From contig NC_053136.1 in assembly GCF_016808335.1 (NCBI RefSeq), positions 434,001 to 498,000 of the forward strand: a stretch of 64,000 nt of DNA. The letters are read 5' to 3'. Shown here in pieces: positions 1-11,485 of this stretch. The notes beneath the pieces are model-generated. The model saw nothing but the letters and a program-made list of their open reading frames with translations, had not been told where the DNA came from and did no database searches. Source of the stretch: Panicum virgatum (lineage: Eukaryota; Streptophyta; Magnoliopsida; Poales; Poaceae). Positions within the stretch are counted from its first letter, which is position 1. Each line of letters opens with the position of its first letter. The position numbers were made by a program, and so were the translations under genes.

Positions 1-269
1 AGAGGTAGAGGTAGAGCTACGAGGTCATCATCTATTGAATCATCCAAGTAAGTGATGAATGTGCACCCTATTTCCTTCTAAATTGTACAGACTTCATATG
101 CATGATGATTGCAATAGTTATTGAGACATTTTTTACTCCAATGTTTTGCAGCGCTAGTACAAGTCACATTGAAGGAGAAGCACCACCAACAGGAAGGGGT
201 AGAGAAAGAGGAAGAGGAAGGGGAAGAGGAAGAGGTGTTTCAAGGCTTGCTGCATACTTCAACGCTTAG
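1..269 (+). CDS. C-terminal end of an Arg/Gly-rich protein (partial; possibly transposase-derived)
   Basis: Two terminal exons are visible: 1-47 (ending before gtaagt) and 152-269 (after ttttgcag), with stop TAG at 267-269. The join keeps one frame and gives a tail with RGRGRA at the start, a Ser-rich stretch, then a second run of RGRG repeats and a final LAAYFNA. RG-rich tails occur in RNA-binding proteins and at the C-terminus of some plant Mutator/FAR1-type transposases; the fold-defining part lies outside the window, so the family is a guess. The splice sites and shared frame make it a real coding end rather than chance repeats. Confidence 0.5.
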
Positions 270-627
270 AAAATGATGTTTAGGTGCTTAATTGTGGCCT
301 AGGATTGTACTGCATTATTTTGGAGTGCTCAAATGTGATCTGGCCATGTTTTCTCTTGTTTTGGGGTGCTCATGTGATCTGGACATGTACTCACTCATGT
401 GATCTGCTTAAAATGTTGGTGACATGTATGTTCTAGGTTGCATATGGCTTAGACATGCAATCTGGATATGAAATTTAATCAGTCCCTAGTGTATTCTGTG
501 ACAAAATATTATGTTTCAATGTGATCGTGATATTTGAACTTGTATGCTTACATGTGATTTGGACATGGAGACGAAAATATGACTTGTACTTTCTTTACAG
601 ATCCAAAATATGTGATGTACAGTGTGA

Positions 628-725
628 TATTTTTAAAATATATATGTGAAATATAATATTTTGTTATTTATTTAAAGGGTTTTAAAATACATATGTGAAA
701 TATGATATTTTGTCATTTATTTAAG
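628..725. repeat. 50-bp imperfect tandem duplication
   Basis: Two adjacent AT-rich units, each containing aaaata-atatgtgaaata and ttatttatttaa, are offset by 50 bp (aaaata begins at 634 and 684) with a few substitutions. Confidence 0.8.
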
Positions 726-1127
726 TTTATATGTGGCGATTTGCTTGTATATTTCAAAAAAATATAACCGGATATGCAAATCTAGGTTGCTTGTATCGTC
801 ATCTAAGTCAGAGGTATTTATGTCTTTCCATCTGTCTGTTAACACTGTTAACTGCGCTTCACAGAATAGGGGCATATTGGTTGTTACGATTCAAAAAACG
901 GGGGCAAACATACAAAGTCCGAAAAGGAGGGGCAAACGTGCAGTAAGAGGTCAAAACGAGGGCAGTTATGCAATAGACCTTTTTTTGTTCTAGTGTTGTA
1001 TAATAGGGGCAAAGGGCTGCTTCGTTTCAAAATAAAAGGACAAAATTATAAAGTTTAAAAAAGAAGAGGTAAAATGACAATTGAGCTTTGAAGTAGAGGT
1101 AAAAATACCCTTTTTTCCAATCTTTTA

Positions 1128-1312
1128 AGTCTAATTGGACCATAATTAGACAATATCGTACTACAGTAAACAACCTCTAATGATGGATTAATTTCGTCTC
1201 GCGATTTTCCCTCCATCCGTGTAATTAATTTTATAATTAGATCTTGGTTAGTACTTCTAATCTTTAGTTAAAAATTGCCATAACTTTTTATTGGATCTAA
1301 ACACACTCTGAG
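1128..1312. mobile_element. Remnant of a Tourist-like (PIF/Harbinger) MITE
   Basis: The stretch carries the core seen in better-preserved elements at 38433 and 51043: a ctacagta phrase, cctctaatga, cgtctcgcgattt, and a terminal gatctaaacacac. Only one half is recognisable and no target-site duplication is clear. Confidence 0.4.
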
Positions 1313-2350
1313 TCTGAGGCTAGAGTGCTAGCTAGCGTTACTGTGATTACTATAGCACCGGTCCTTGTTGGGTTCAATGCTAGCTTGGCCACTGGGCTAC
1401 CCTGGCCAACCTCTGCCTTCAAATGTGCATTGCACTGCATTTACTCCCCGGCCGACCAAGCTGCTGGCCTTGCATTGGAGTAGCATGCAGCAACCACCAT
1501 CGCTGGTGGAGGGCATGCAGATCGAGCAGCGGTCATTGGGCGCACCTAATTAATTTTACGTACGGATGCAGGGATTAATTAGAAGCGGCGTGCCTATAGG
1601 TACATCCAGGACTACTGGGTACATCATATCATCGGATAAATTTGCGGTTGGACACTCTTCAATAGTATTAATTTTTGCTGTTAGTAGATAAGTATTATTC
1701 AATCTTATATTTAGCAATAAATAGACACTAGTTTTCAAATAATAATTTTCTTGTTCAAAGGAGAAAGAAAATTATATAAGTAATAGGATAATATGCCCCT
1801 GCGGAGCATGCCAATTGGGGGGCTAGCAAAGCAAAGCCTGCAATCCCCTTCTGGATCCGGAAGCAGAGGAAGGCACAGTGGTCATTTACTAGTGCAGCAT
1901 CGGGCAGGTCCATCATGGAGTAGGAGAGGACCCAACACCAACACCCAACCCATGGATCGATCGCATCTATGCCTGCCGGCATTGCATTTACGCGGCCATG
2001 TGACATCGACTACCGGGCGGAGCGGCGGCGGCGGCACGTACTGTGCCGTCGGCCGGGGTCCATCCAGCACAAATAAGTCCACGAGCCAGCCGAATGAATT
2101 GAAGCAGGGCATTTAATTAATTAATTTATTTACGACCATAAATCAAATCCACCGTCTCCGGTCGATCTCATCCACCAGTAGTATCTGGTATTATATAGTA
2201 GGGATATGCTATGCAGCAGCAGCAGCTCCTCCTCGAAAAGCAGCACTTCTCTTCTGTCCACACCCGCTTGGATTGCATTCCATTGCATTGCGGCGATTCC
2301 GCCTGTAGCTATTACTAGCTAGCCACCAGAGAGAGAGATACCTCTCTCTC

Positions 2351-2358
2351 TATATATA
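2351..2358 (+). promoter_or_regulatory. Candidate TATA box of the GDSL gene
   Basis: TATATATA follows a CT-rich run and lies about 80 bp upstream of the start ATG at 2439, leaving a short leader. Position and context fit a plant TATA box, but AT-rich runs are common here. Confidence 0.4.
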
Positions 2359-2438
2359 CAATCTCCTCCATTGCATTGCTTTGCTCCAAATAAATTAATG
2401 TTACACGCACCAGACCACTAGCCACTAGCAGAAAGGAA

Positions 2439-3681
2439 ATGAGGCATCGTCAGGAAGAGATGCACCTCATCAGCTGCAGCAGCTTGTTGCTCGTGCTCGT
2501 GCTGGCCGCAGGCGGCGGCGGTGTATCTGCTGCTGCTGCTGCCGCCGCCGCCAACACCACGACGACCACGACGAGATCATCGACCAAGCCCCAGGCGCCC
2601 GCCCTCATCGTGTTCGGCGACTCCATCGTCGACCCCGGCAACAACAACGGCATCAACACCATCGTCAAGGCCGACTTCCCTCCCTACGGCCACGACTTCC
2701 TCAACCACCGACCCACCGGACGCTTCTGCAACGGCAGGATACCAACGGACTTCATAGGTATCCTTATATGCATGTATTTATATACATGCATATATATAAA
2801 CATGTTTCGTCATTTTGGGAAAGAAGAAGAACTGAATTGAACCCAATGTATATATAATCAATGCAGCGTCCCGGCTGGGCCTCAAGGACCTCCTCCCGCC
2901 CTACCTCTCCCCTGAGCCGCTGGACAAGCACGACCTCCTCACCGGCGTCAGCTTCGCCTCCGGCGGCACCGGCTTCGACCCGCTCACGCCCAAGCTCGCC
3001 TCCGTCATCTCGATGCCCGACCAGCTGGCCATGTTCCACGAGTACCTGGGCAAGGTGCGCGCCGCCGCCGGGGACGCCAAGGCCGCCGAGATCCTCTCCC
3101 GGGGCATCTTCGCCATCTGCGCCGGCAGCGACGACGTGGCCAACACCTACTTCACCATGCGCGCGCGCAGCAACTACGACCACGCCTCGTACGCGCGGCT
3201 CCTCGTGCGGCACGCCTCGTCCTTCGTGGAGGACCTCATCCACGCCGGCGCCCGCCGCGTGGCCTTCATCGGCATCCCGCCCATCGGCTGCGTGCCGTCG
3301 CAGCGCACCATGTCCGGCGGCCCGGAGCGCGGCTGCTCCCGGGGCCACAACGAGGTGGCCGCCGCCTACAACGCCGGCATGGTCGCGGAGCTGGCGGCGC
3401 TCCGGGCGAAGCACCCCGGCACGCTGCTCGTCTTCATGGACATCTACGGCTTCCTCTACGACATGATGATGCACCCGCGCAGCTACGGCTTCACGCAGGC
3501 CACCAGGGGATGCTGCGGCACGGGCCTCCTGGAGGTCTCCGTCCTCTGCAACGGCGTCACCTCCGCCGTCTGCGACCCCGTCGCCGACTACCTCTTCTGG
3601 GACAGCTACCACCCCACGGAGAAGGCCTACAAGATCCTCGCCGACTTCGTCTACGACAACTACGTCAAGCTCATCATCTGA
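2439..3681 (+). CDS. GDSL-type esterase/lipase (EXL-like), secreted
   Basis: Serine hydrolase of the plant GDSL/SGNH family, predicted to cleave ester bonds of lipids or acylated wall components outside the cell. Exons are 2439-2757 and 2867-3681 (GT-AG, phase 1 junction inside the Ala of FIAS), giving 377 aa, normal for the family. Residues about 9-32 form a Leu-rich signal peptide followed by a low-complexity Ala/Thr stretch. Block I is VFGDSIVD with the nucleophile Ser near residue 64. Block III reads AGSDD rather than the usual GxND. Block V is [10 protein letters not shown], supplying catalytic Asp and His. The gene has one intron, whereas many paralogs have four, and its coding DNA is strongly GC-rich. 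A TATA-like motif sits about 80 bp upstream. Substrate cannot be inferred. Confidence 0.93.
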
Positions 3682-3852
3682 TGATGATGGATTTATTATT
3701 ATTCCCCATTCCGTTTCCGTTTCCATTGATGAAATTTAATTATTCCCTCCTTCAATTCCTTTTCGATCTCTACCGGACCCACCCGACCCCTGTCTGCTGC
3801 GTCTGATTCATTTCTTTCTTTCTCCATTTGTTTTGTTATTACCACTGCTAGT

Positions 3853-3877
3853 ACTCTCTCTCTCTCTCTCTCTCTCT
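3853..3877. repeat. (CT)n microsatellite
   Basis: A run of CT dinucleotides about 170 bp downstream of the GDSL stop codon, possibly within or just past its 3' UTR. Confidence 0.9.
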
Positions 3878-4491
3878 TCATCGATACCAGCGAGAGATTT
3901 CATGTTTTTTGCTATATATAGTCGCCTGGTCCTTGATTTCCATGGATCTAGCTCCTCTGATCTGTTTCCTTCCTCACTGATGCATGTTGTTCTTGCATGT
4001 GTGTCAACTGTAGCTACTACTGTACTGTATCAGTGTATCTAGTAGCTAGCTCGCAAGTAGCAGCAAGTACTACAAATTAAATCATATATAGGTGGTTGCT
4101 GTGACCGCCTTTAATTTAATACAAAACTTGGACACATCGCAATGCAAGCAACAACCAACAAGTACTCTGCAGTCTGCAGGCCGGTCCACAGCAAGCATAT
4201 GCATATATATCCATGGAGAAGAAATTAAAGATACATACATATATATACATGGTGCATGGCTTCATTATTCCAGATACATACATGCATGGATCAAAAATTA
4301 AGTTGCAGATACTGCTATATACTAACATATAGCTAATTAATAAGTTGGAGGGCGATTATGATATTATATATGATATTAATGGAGAGGAAGCTCTGACTGC
4401 AGCTGCTCATCATTCTGATACATAGATAGATGCCTTCCAAGTATGTATACTTCACTTGTAACTTAGTATGCAGTAGCAACGTCATTGGCCC
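3878..4491. other. Intergenic region between convergent GDSL and HPR1 genes
   Basis: No coding signal. The sequence is AT-rich with several tatata and catgca runs and presumably contains the 3' UTRs of the two converging genes. Confidence 0.5.
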
Positions 4492-7011
4492 CTAAAGCTT
4501 TGAAGATGGCAGGCCTGCAACATGCATACACATAATCAGATAACTAAAGTTGGTCGTGAATTAGTGGCAAATGTATACTTGAAGAGGCAATTAACAGCCA
4601 TGTGCATGTTATGTACTTGTCCAAGCAGCTAGCATTAACCATGTTTGGACGAGACAACACACACACACACACCGCATCAATGCATTGCCATGTAAAGTAG
4701 ATGGAGGGTCACCAACCGAGTTGTTTCGCATTAACGATGCTCGGGCAAGCAGGCGGTGGCGTCGCGCTCTCGTTCAAGAAGGGCTCCACTTGATTGGGGT
4801 TTCCCCAAACAGGGTAACCCTTGATCTTACCCTGTTTTTTTTTTAGCCAATACAAATTCTCCATCGATCAGTAAATTATTAGTAGCACAAGTATATGTAT
4901 ACAGACAAATTGATATACCACTACGTATGTGGCTTAAAACTAGAGGTTACTGCTGCCAGCAGCAGCAGCAGCCGCAGCAGCAGAAGACTTACAAGAACGT
5001 TGAGAGCAGCCAGCGTTGCCATTCCTTCACGTGTCCACTGAAGAAACAAGGAGAATTATTGCAATGGTTGTGTCAGTAGTTGTGTCTTTATCTTCTCAAA
5101 TATAATAAGACTCATCACAACAACTTGATTGGCTGCCACCGTTCCTACAAACCTTGGAGGCTGATGCAATGTGTGGTACAACGACAGCGTTCTTCATGTC
5201 AGCCAGTCCAGGTTTCATGTAAGGCTCATCCTATTGAATTATTAATAATATAAGTAGTTAGCATTATATACATATATATCGCAGATTATGTATCGTCGTA
5301 TCGAGCATGCATGCTGAATTGCTGATGGATGACCAACTGATCATTTCAGTTTCATCAGTACCTCAAAGACGTCGAGCCCAACGCGGAACATGGGATTGGC
5401 CTTGAGGTGCTCCACCAGGGCAACCTCATCGATCACAGGCCCCCGGCTTGCGTTCACAAGAACCGCCTCCTTCTTCATGATGGCCAGCCTCTCAGGGTTT
5501 ATGAGATGGTAAGTGGTCTTGTCCAGCACTGGATGCAGGCTTATCTGTCATGCACAACAGTATGTACAAATTAAATGCAAATATATATGCTAGTATGAGA
5601 GATGTATTTGTTTGTATGGGGATAGTAACTAGATTAATTGCAAGGGTAGGTTATGTATATATATGATGATTATGATGCATGTATATGAAGGGAAAAAAAA
5701 ATCGATCAGCTGACTGACCACATCAGCCTCCCTGAGGACATCCTCCATGGTGGCGGCCCTCTTCCAGGTGACAGGCTGCTCACCGTTGGCTTTGAGGAAC
5801 TGCCCATATGCTGTGACGAACTTCTCAAGGCGTGTGGCCTGGTAGAGGTCGTAGTAGATGAGGTTCATCTTGAAGCCCTCGATCATCATGCGTGCATACG
5901 CGGAGCCGATGCGACCAGCTCCGATGACCCCAACAGTCTGACCCTTGAGCAGGTTGCCAACGAACCTGATTGCAGCAATTTGTTCAGTAACCTGGGTTGA
6001 TCGGCAGCATTACTTGTCTTTTATACTCCCTCCGTTTCAAATTATAAGTCATTCCAAGAATCTTGGAAAGTCAAACTATCTCAAAGTTTGACCAAAATTA
6101 TAGAGAGAAATATAAAAATTTATGACATCAAATAGGTGCATTATGAAAATATAGCTAACAAAGAATCTAATGATACTTAATTGGTATCATAAATGTTATT
6201 ATCTTGTCATATAAATTTGGTCAAATTTGAAAAATTTTGGCTCTCCAAGATTCTTGGAATGACTTATAATTTGGAATAGAGGGAGTACTGTGATAATGGA
6301 TACCGACAGGTGCGGGAGCCATCCCTCGTAGAGGCCAGCCCTCATGAACTGGTCCGCCTCCACGATCCTCCTGGCTGCTGCCAGCGTGAGGGAGGCAGCG
6401 AGCTCAGCCGTGGTCTCGGTGAGGACGCCCTGCATCGCCGGCCATGTGGTTTTGGTTTTGGTTTCATCATCAGTCAGTCCAGTATAGTAGTTGATGGAGT
6501 GAAACAGCACGGCGATCAGAGAAGGTTAGTTGCCGATCGAGCAGCAACATCTATCTATCTCACGCACTACACTACTAACTCACCGGCGTGTTGCCGACGG
6601 CGATGCCGTTCCTGTTGGCAGCCTCGACGTCGACGTTGTTGTAGCCGACGGCCATGTTGCTGAAGGCCGTCCCGCCGGCGCGCTTGAGGGCCGAGAAGAG
6701 CACCTCCCCCCAGTCCTCGGTGAGCTGCCCGATGACGGCGTCGCAGCGGTCGCCGATGAGCGCCAGGATGTCGTCGACGGAGAGGATGGTCTTGGCCTCG
6801 GTGCATATCTAGTTGAATATGAGTGATTGATTGCTGAGTGAGTGAATCGACGGCAATGAATTGAAGAAGAGCAGAAGAGATCGATTACCTCCAGGCGGCA
6901 GTCGTTGTCGGTGAGCAGGCGGATCCACCGCGTTCCCGGCATGGACTTGGTGCTCACCACGCGGTACTTGCCGCTGGGATTCCACACCTCGATGGAGATG
7001 GGCTTCGCCAT
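4492..7011 (-). CDS. HPR1: Peroxisomal NADH-dependent hydroxypyruvate reductase (glycerate dehydrogenase)
   Basis: Reduces hydroxypyruvate to D-glycerate with NADH in leaf peroxisomes, a step of photorespiration. Nine exons on the minus strand: 7011-6889, 6808-6584, 6429-6308, 5965-5719, 5544-5362, 5230-5153, 5037-4993, 4831-4717 and 4514-4492. They sum to 386 aa, the length of Arabidopsis HPR1. The start MAKPISIEVWNP matches the family. The Rossmann motif is VGVIGAGRIGS; the D-2-hydroxyacid dehydrogenase signature and catalytic residues lie in NASRGPVIDE, GLDVFEDEP and PHIASASK. The last exon is only 23 nt and encodes LPSSKL, ending in the peroxisomal targeting signal SKL. Intron 3 holds a Stowaway MITE. 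The SKP1-like gene lies 615 bp upstream on the same strand. Confidence 0.97.
6026..6285. mobile_element. Stowaway (Tc1/mariner) MITE in HPR1 intron 3
   Basis: Long terminal inverted repeats start CTCCCTCCGTTTCAAATTAT and end with the complement gaatagagggag, with the conserved inner phrase ccaagaatcttgg on both arms. A TA duplication flanks it at 6024-6025 and 6286-6287. The 260-bp element is AT-rich with no coding capacity, typical of grass Stowaway families, and does not disturb the splice sites. Confidence 0.92.
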
Positions 7012-7626
7012 GGCTGCCCTTCCTGCTGCTCCTTCCTCGATCGCTCAGGAAGAGTGGCTCGGCCTACTCTGCCGCGCTTATGATGGCCTGCTGGCCTGCC
7101 TGGGCTCTGCCTTATCGGATGAAAGTCCAGGTCGGACAGCCAGAGAATTTTCTGCCGCTGCTTGCTCGCTTGGCCTCGCCCAATGGATGGATAAGAAAGC
7201 AGAGGCCATCCAGGGGCTACAGGCCGTCAGCATCGAAGCTGCACCTCCTATCCTATTCACAAGAAGTCAACAACCACATAGCGCCATAGCAGAAGCACAG
7301 CAAGCCAGCAATGTCATTCTCATCAAACCGGTGTGCACCAGTCAGCAGAGCGCAGGCAGCTGCTGATTCCCAATCACAGCCATGAGAAGAGACACCAAAA
7401 TAAAAACAACAACAAGATGCTGCAAATATATAACCGATTCGAACATACATGGCAGTGCCACTCAGTTTAACTTCCATCTAATACCACCTAGCTACTAGGT
7501 AGGTTCACCAAACGCAATTTATCACAACCATACGACCAGATAGTAGCAGAACTAGCACTGATAAGTACTAGCAGCATTTGCAGTACCCACTTGTTTCTTC
7601 CAAGCACGGAATGAATTAAGCAGCCA
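7012..7626. other. Spacer between SKP1-like and HPR1 genes
   Basis: About 615 bp that must hold the HPR1 promoter and 5' UTR and the SKP1-like 3' UTR, since both genes read on the minus strand. No clear TATA box or repeat stood out. Short ORFs across it have no family resemblance. Confidence 0.5.
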
Positions 7627-8643
7627 TCACTCGAGAGCCCACTGGATGTCCCAGATGATCTCCTCTTCCTCCTCAGGGGACAAGTCGTTCATGATGTTGA
7701 ACGTCTTGTGGATCTCCTCTGGACTCTTGCCCTTGATCATGTCAGCCATCGCCTGGCAGGTCAGGTCCAGCAAACCCTTGATCTCCAGGAAGTTGGCAGC
7801 CTGAAAGGCAATCACCGTGTCTGCAGCTGTTAGGCTAGAACATCAAACTGCCTTTGGCAAAGGCAACTTTAATTTGGTCAATTGCTAACAACTGCAGATA
7901 TTGGGCACATCTCATAGACAACATGTCAACAATTATATGTGCGGGCTACATTATAGATATGATTCGGCACATAATGTTTGGTTTTACTCCAACTAAGAGG
8001 GAAATCCATACAAGCATGGTCACTAATACAAGGACATATAGATATGATTGCGGCACATAATCAATCAATCTTGGGTATAATCCAGAGTACATATATAGAT
8101 AGGATTGCAACACACAAATCAATCAATCTACACCAAGTAATCAATCTATCTAAATCTAAATCGAATAATCAATCAATCTAAATCGAATAATCAATCTAGG
8201 GTATATTTTCCTCTAATACATACAACCTGACCACTACCTCTAGATAGATCTAATAAGGGTTCAAAATCGCGGAGAAAGGGGAAAATAAGTCGGGTAACGA
8301 TGGGGTATACCTCGATGAGGTCGATGAGAGTGGCATGATCGATCTTGACCAACTCAGCGTCCCATTTCTTGAGGTCCTCGCCGCTGATAGCGGTGTTGGC
8401 GGGGGCGGGAGCGGCGGCATCCTCAAGCTTGGTGGTGTGGACATGCTTGGTGCAGTACTCGATGACTATGGAGAGGAGCTTGGAGTTGATGTTGGGGATC
8501 GGGATGCTGTTATCGGCGCAGTTATCCTCAATCATGCGGCGGATGGTCTGTGACTCCATCGCCACCGCCGCCTCCACCTCGAACTCCACGTTGTCGGAGC
8601 TCCTGAGAGTGATCATCTTCTTCTTGCCCTCACCGGATGCCAT
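7627..8643 (-). CDS. SKP1-like subunit of SCF ubiquitin ligase
   Basis: Adaptor that bridges cullin-1 and F-box proteins in SCF E3 ligases, acting in nucleus and cytosol. Exons are 8643-8311 (111 aa) and 7800-7627 (57 aa), joined at [17 protein letters not shown], the usual intron site of plant SKP1/ASK genes; total 168 aa, normal length. The N-terminal BTB/POZ-like fold shows [16 protein letters not shown] and IEYCTKHV; the C-terminal dimerisation domain shows [20 protein letters not shown]. The tail reads DIQWALE where canonical proteins have ENQWAFE, so the Trp that contacts F-box proteins is kept but neighbours diverge. Grass genomes carry many SKP1-like paralogs, so no specific symbol is assigned. 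Confidence 0.95.
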
Positions 8644-9182
8644 CGAAACCCTAGCAGCTGTGGCGGCGGCAAATGAATCGAACAGGATGGAGATGGATTT
8701 GGGGGCGGCCTTACTTTCCCCTGACCTAACCTCTCAGCTTTTATAAAGGCCAGATACTAGCAGTACAACTCTAAACATCCTAATGTAGTACTGTACTACA
8801 ACTCTAATAAGTCTGTTTATAGTAGGTAGAAAAGAGTCCTCTTAGTTTTTTTTTTCTTTCCTTAAAATACATATTTGTACTATGCAACGACTCTACACCA
8901 TGTTTTACTTACAGCAATTCTAATATATAAATCCATACGTGGCATATTTTCCTAAAACCTGTTGTTCCCAATGCAACATTTCTAGTCACTCAGTTCAGCA
9001 CTCATATCTGCCGATTATCTTTCTTTCTCACCTATAGTATCACGTAGACATCCCTTTCTTCCAAAGTAGGAGTAGATGATCAGACAAACGCTTCGGATGC
9101 TACCAATGCAATAATACTTTGGCATACTACTCTTATTTTGGGTCATAAGATTTGCCACTCCTCTACGCACGAAGCAAACTAT
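8644..9182. other. Upstream region of the SKP1-like gene
   Basis: Holds the 5' UTR and promoter of the minus-strand SKP1-like gene (ctcagcttttataaaggc near 8732-8749 contains a TATA-like ttttataaa, which reads tttataaaa on the minus strand). The rest is AT-rich with no gene or recognised repeat. Confidence 0.45.
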
Positions 9183-10650
9183 TTGCCAATTTTGCCGACG
9201 TGGCAAGCCACCTCCTCATGCCAGCATGGATCAGCCATGCGAAATGACTAGGCTGCCCCAGCATTTCTTCCACCTCCAGCCAAGAGCAACGACAAGGTAC
9301 TTGAGAACAGCAGCAGTTCATCTCCCTTCTTGCTTTGCCCCCAACGAATCAAAAGCATTAATTAGCAGTAGCTTAGTTGCAGGCCATCAATCTTGCCCGG
9401 CCGATCTATATGATTTGCTCCCAAACCAAGCTGAGCATCAACTGCGGCAATCTCCTTTCCTCCCCTCCCTGTCGTTCTTCTCCTGACGCAAATCAACACG
9501 CTGATTCCTCCAAATCCCCAGCACCAAACACGCCATGTCTCATGATCTTGGCAAGCACATGCAGACACAACCAGTGCTCCAAGCACAATACCTACTGCAG
9601 CCTCATCCATCTCCAATTCGATGGTTGGTACCAGCACAAGACGGCCTCATTGAGGTACACGCGGCCAGCAGCTGCAGCCTAGCCGCGGCGGCGAGTAGCC
9701 TCACCTCCTGCTCAAGCAGATTCTCCACAGATCAAGCAGAACCGCCGCGGGCGACCAAAATCCGGCCAACTCGGGCCATCTCTCTCCAATCCCTCGCACC
9801 AATGGCACCACGACCCCCCTAGCTCACTCCCCGAGGCCTTCCACCTCCAACTCAGCCGCTCCCTTACCGGGAATTTCAGATCATGCAACGGCATTACCGT
9901 CCAAGCCGAGCTCCACCTACCACCACTGCCGGACACTTCCGGTCCTTGTCCTCGTCGTCCAACCCCTCACACGGAACCCGGTGAGCTCCTGCTTCTGATG
10001 GCTTCGCTAACTCGCGACGTTCGCTGCCATAGCACCGGGAACGCCATGGCCGGGCCGTCCGGCGCACGGCATCGGCCGCGGGCATGCCGGCGGCGGGGTG
10101 TGGGATCCCAACCCTATGCCGGCCACCGCGGCGACCTCGGCATCCCTAGCCTCGAGCGGCGCCCAGGCGGCCGGACAGCATGGCGGGCGATGAGGAAGGG
10201 GAAGGGTCGGGGGTGAGGAGGGACAGGAGTAGGGTGGAGGCTGAGGATCCGGAGGCTTCGTACCGCGGCGGATCAGCCGGTGCAGCGGCCTCGGCTTCGA
10301 CGACGCACTCGTCGCCGCCGAGCCGGACACCGATGACGCCTGCTACTTGCGCAGCCGGAGAAGATCCCACCACTCAAATCGAATCGAGTGGTACCCGCGG
10401 TCGAGGAGGAGGTTGACGATCCACGACGCGATGAAGCCGCCGGCGCCGGTGACGCACACGGGCGGCAACCATGAGCGCGCGGCCTGGCGCCGATTCCTCC
10501 TCCCAAACAGGCAGAGGCAGGCAGGTGGGCGTTGGAGGTGGAAGGAGACGGGCGGGTCCACCAGTCATACATATGAAGACGTAGAGGCAGCCTGGTCATT
10601 TCGCGTGGATCGTCCAGGCGGTGGCTCGCCACGTCGACAACATTGGCAAT
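9183..10650. mobile_element. Pack-MULE-like element with long terminal inverted repeats
   Basis: Arms at about 9183-9258 and 10584-10650 are imperfect inverted repeats: both contain ttgccaa, gacgtggc-agccacc and gcgaaatgac-aggctgcc. Between them lies about 1.3 kb of GC-rich DNA with no transposase, including a fragment of a reductase gene on the minus strand. Long diverged arms around captured GC-rich gene pieces are characteristic of Pack-MULEs in grasses. I could not identify the expected 9-bp target duplication, so the exact ends and the Mutator assignment remain inferred. Confidence 0.6.
10386..10463 (-). pseudogene. Captured exon fragment of a cinnamoyl-CoA/dihydroflavonol reductase-like gene
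   Basis: On the minus strand one frame reads [19 protein letters not shown] followed by DRGY, the N-terminal NAD(P)-binding motif of plant extended short-chain reductases (CCR/DFR family: [16 protein letters not shown]). Similarity ends abruptly after about 25 codons, near where exon 1 of such genes ends, and the upstream ATG is out of frame. The fragment sits inside the inverted-repeat element and cannot make an enzyme. Confidence 0.75.
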
Positions 10651-11485
10651 GAGTGATATCGACAACATTTTCATATTGTTCAATTCAATGCCTCCTTTCA
10701 GTAAGTAGCCTTTATAGATAAGTTGATGTAAATATTTGTTAGGAAGTTCGATATTCTTATAACCAAATTTGTTGAAGATGCCTACCATCCGTTCAAGTTA
10801 CATCAGCAATCGCGCAAGTGCTAATGATATTATCTGCTGTGCTTCACTCTGTTTGCTGCAACCAGCCAACAGTATTTTTCTCACACCAAACCAACACTAG
10901 TCACTAGCAGTATTTTTTTCTCACAACAAATCAGCAGCAGCTATCAGCCACAGCCAGCCGAACATTGTGTTTCTAGATCGACAGCCTAGCAGTAAAAAAA
11001 ATATATAAAAGGTACACTGCACCACGTTTATTATCAAGCCAGTCATCACACATTTACATGTTCTTTGTTTCTGGATCGACACAGCAAAGATACCAATTCT
11101 GGAACAAAAAAAATCATTTTTATTACATGTACTGAGAGAACGAGCTGCTTTCTGTTCTTGTTGGTGCACTCCTCAAGGGGCTACAGCCTAGCCTGCCCAC
11201 AGGAAACAAATCAAACACAAACCAAAACATATTAAACTTCAATGTTATAGCTGTAAATTCATAATAGGTGACAAGGGCAATTCTTTATACGGAAAGTGTG
11301 TACATATAGACAGGATCCGAGGAGAATATATAGTTGAAAAAACAATAAAAAAAATGCAGCACCTGGTTCACCCTTGAAGCTGTCTGCTGAGCGGCTAGTA
11401 CCTCAACCTATGTTATAGGGACCAACCAAGAAACTAATTCTGCGACATAAATTGACCCCTGTATGTTAGTTTGGATATATATTAT
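10651..11485. other. Region downstream of UPL3
   Basis: AT-rich, no gene. It probably includes the UPL3 3' UTR next to 11486. Around 10855-10960 there are repeated phrases of the form agccaacagtatttttctcacac, also present near 24480-24540, which look like remnants of a grass MITE family. Confidence 0.45.

Larger units (their letters stand above)
270..2350. other. Intergenic stretch, AT-rich, with tandem repeat and MITE remnant
   Basis: No convincing coding sequence. The first few hundred bases are probably the 3' UTR of the preceding gene and repeat short phrases such as gatctggacatg. A 50-bp tandem duplication lies at 628-725 and a Tourist-like MITE remnant near 1128-1312. The short ORFs here have no recognisable composition or motif. 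Confidence 0.5.

Noticed and set aside
2764..3726. 320-codon minus-strand ORF over the GDSL gene
   Set aside because: Antisense shadow of the GC-rich second exon; Val/Gly/Ala-rich with no family features.
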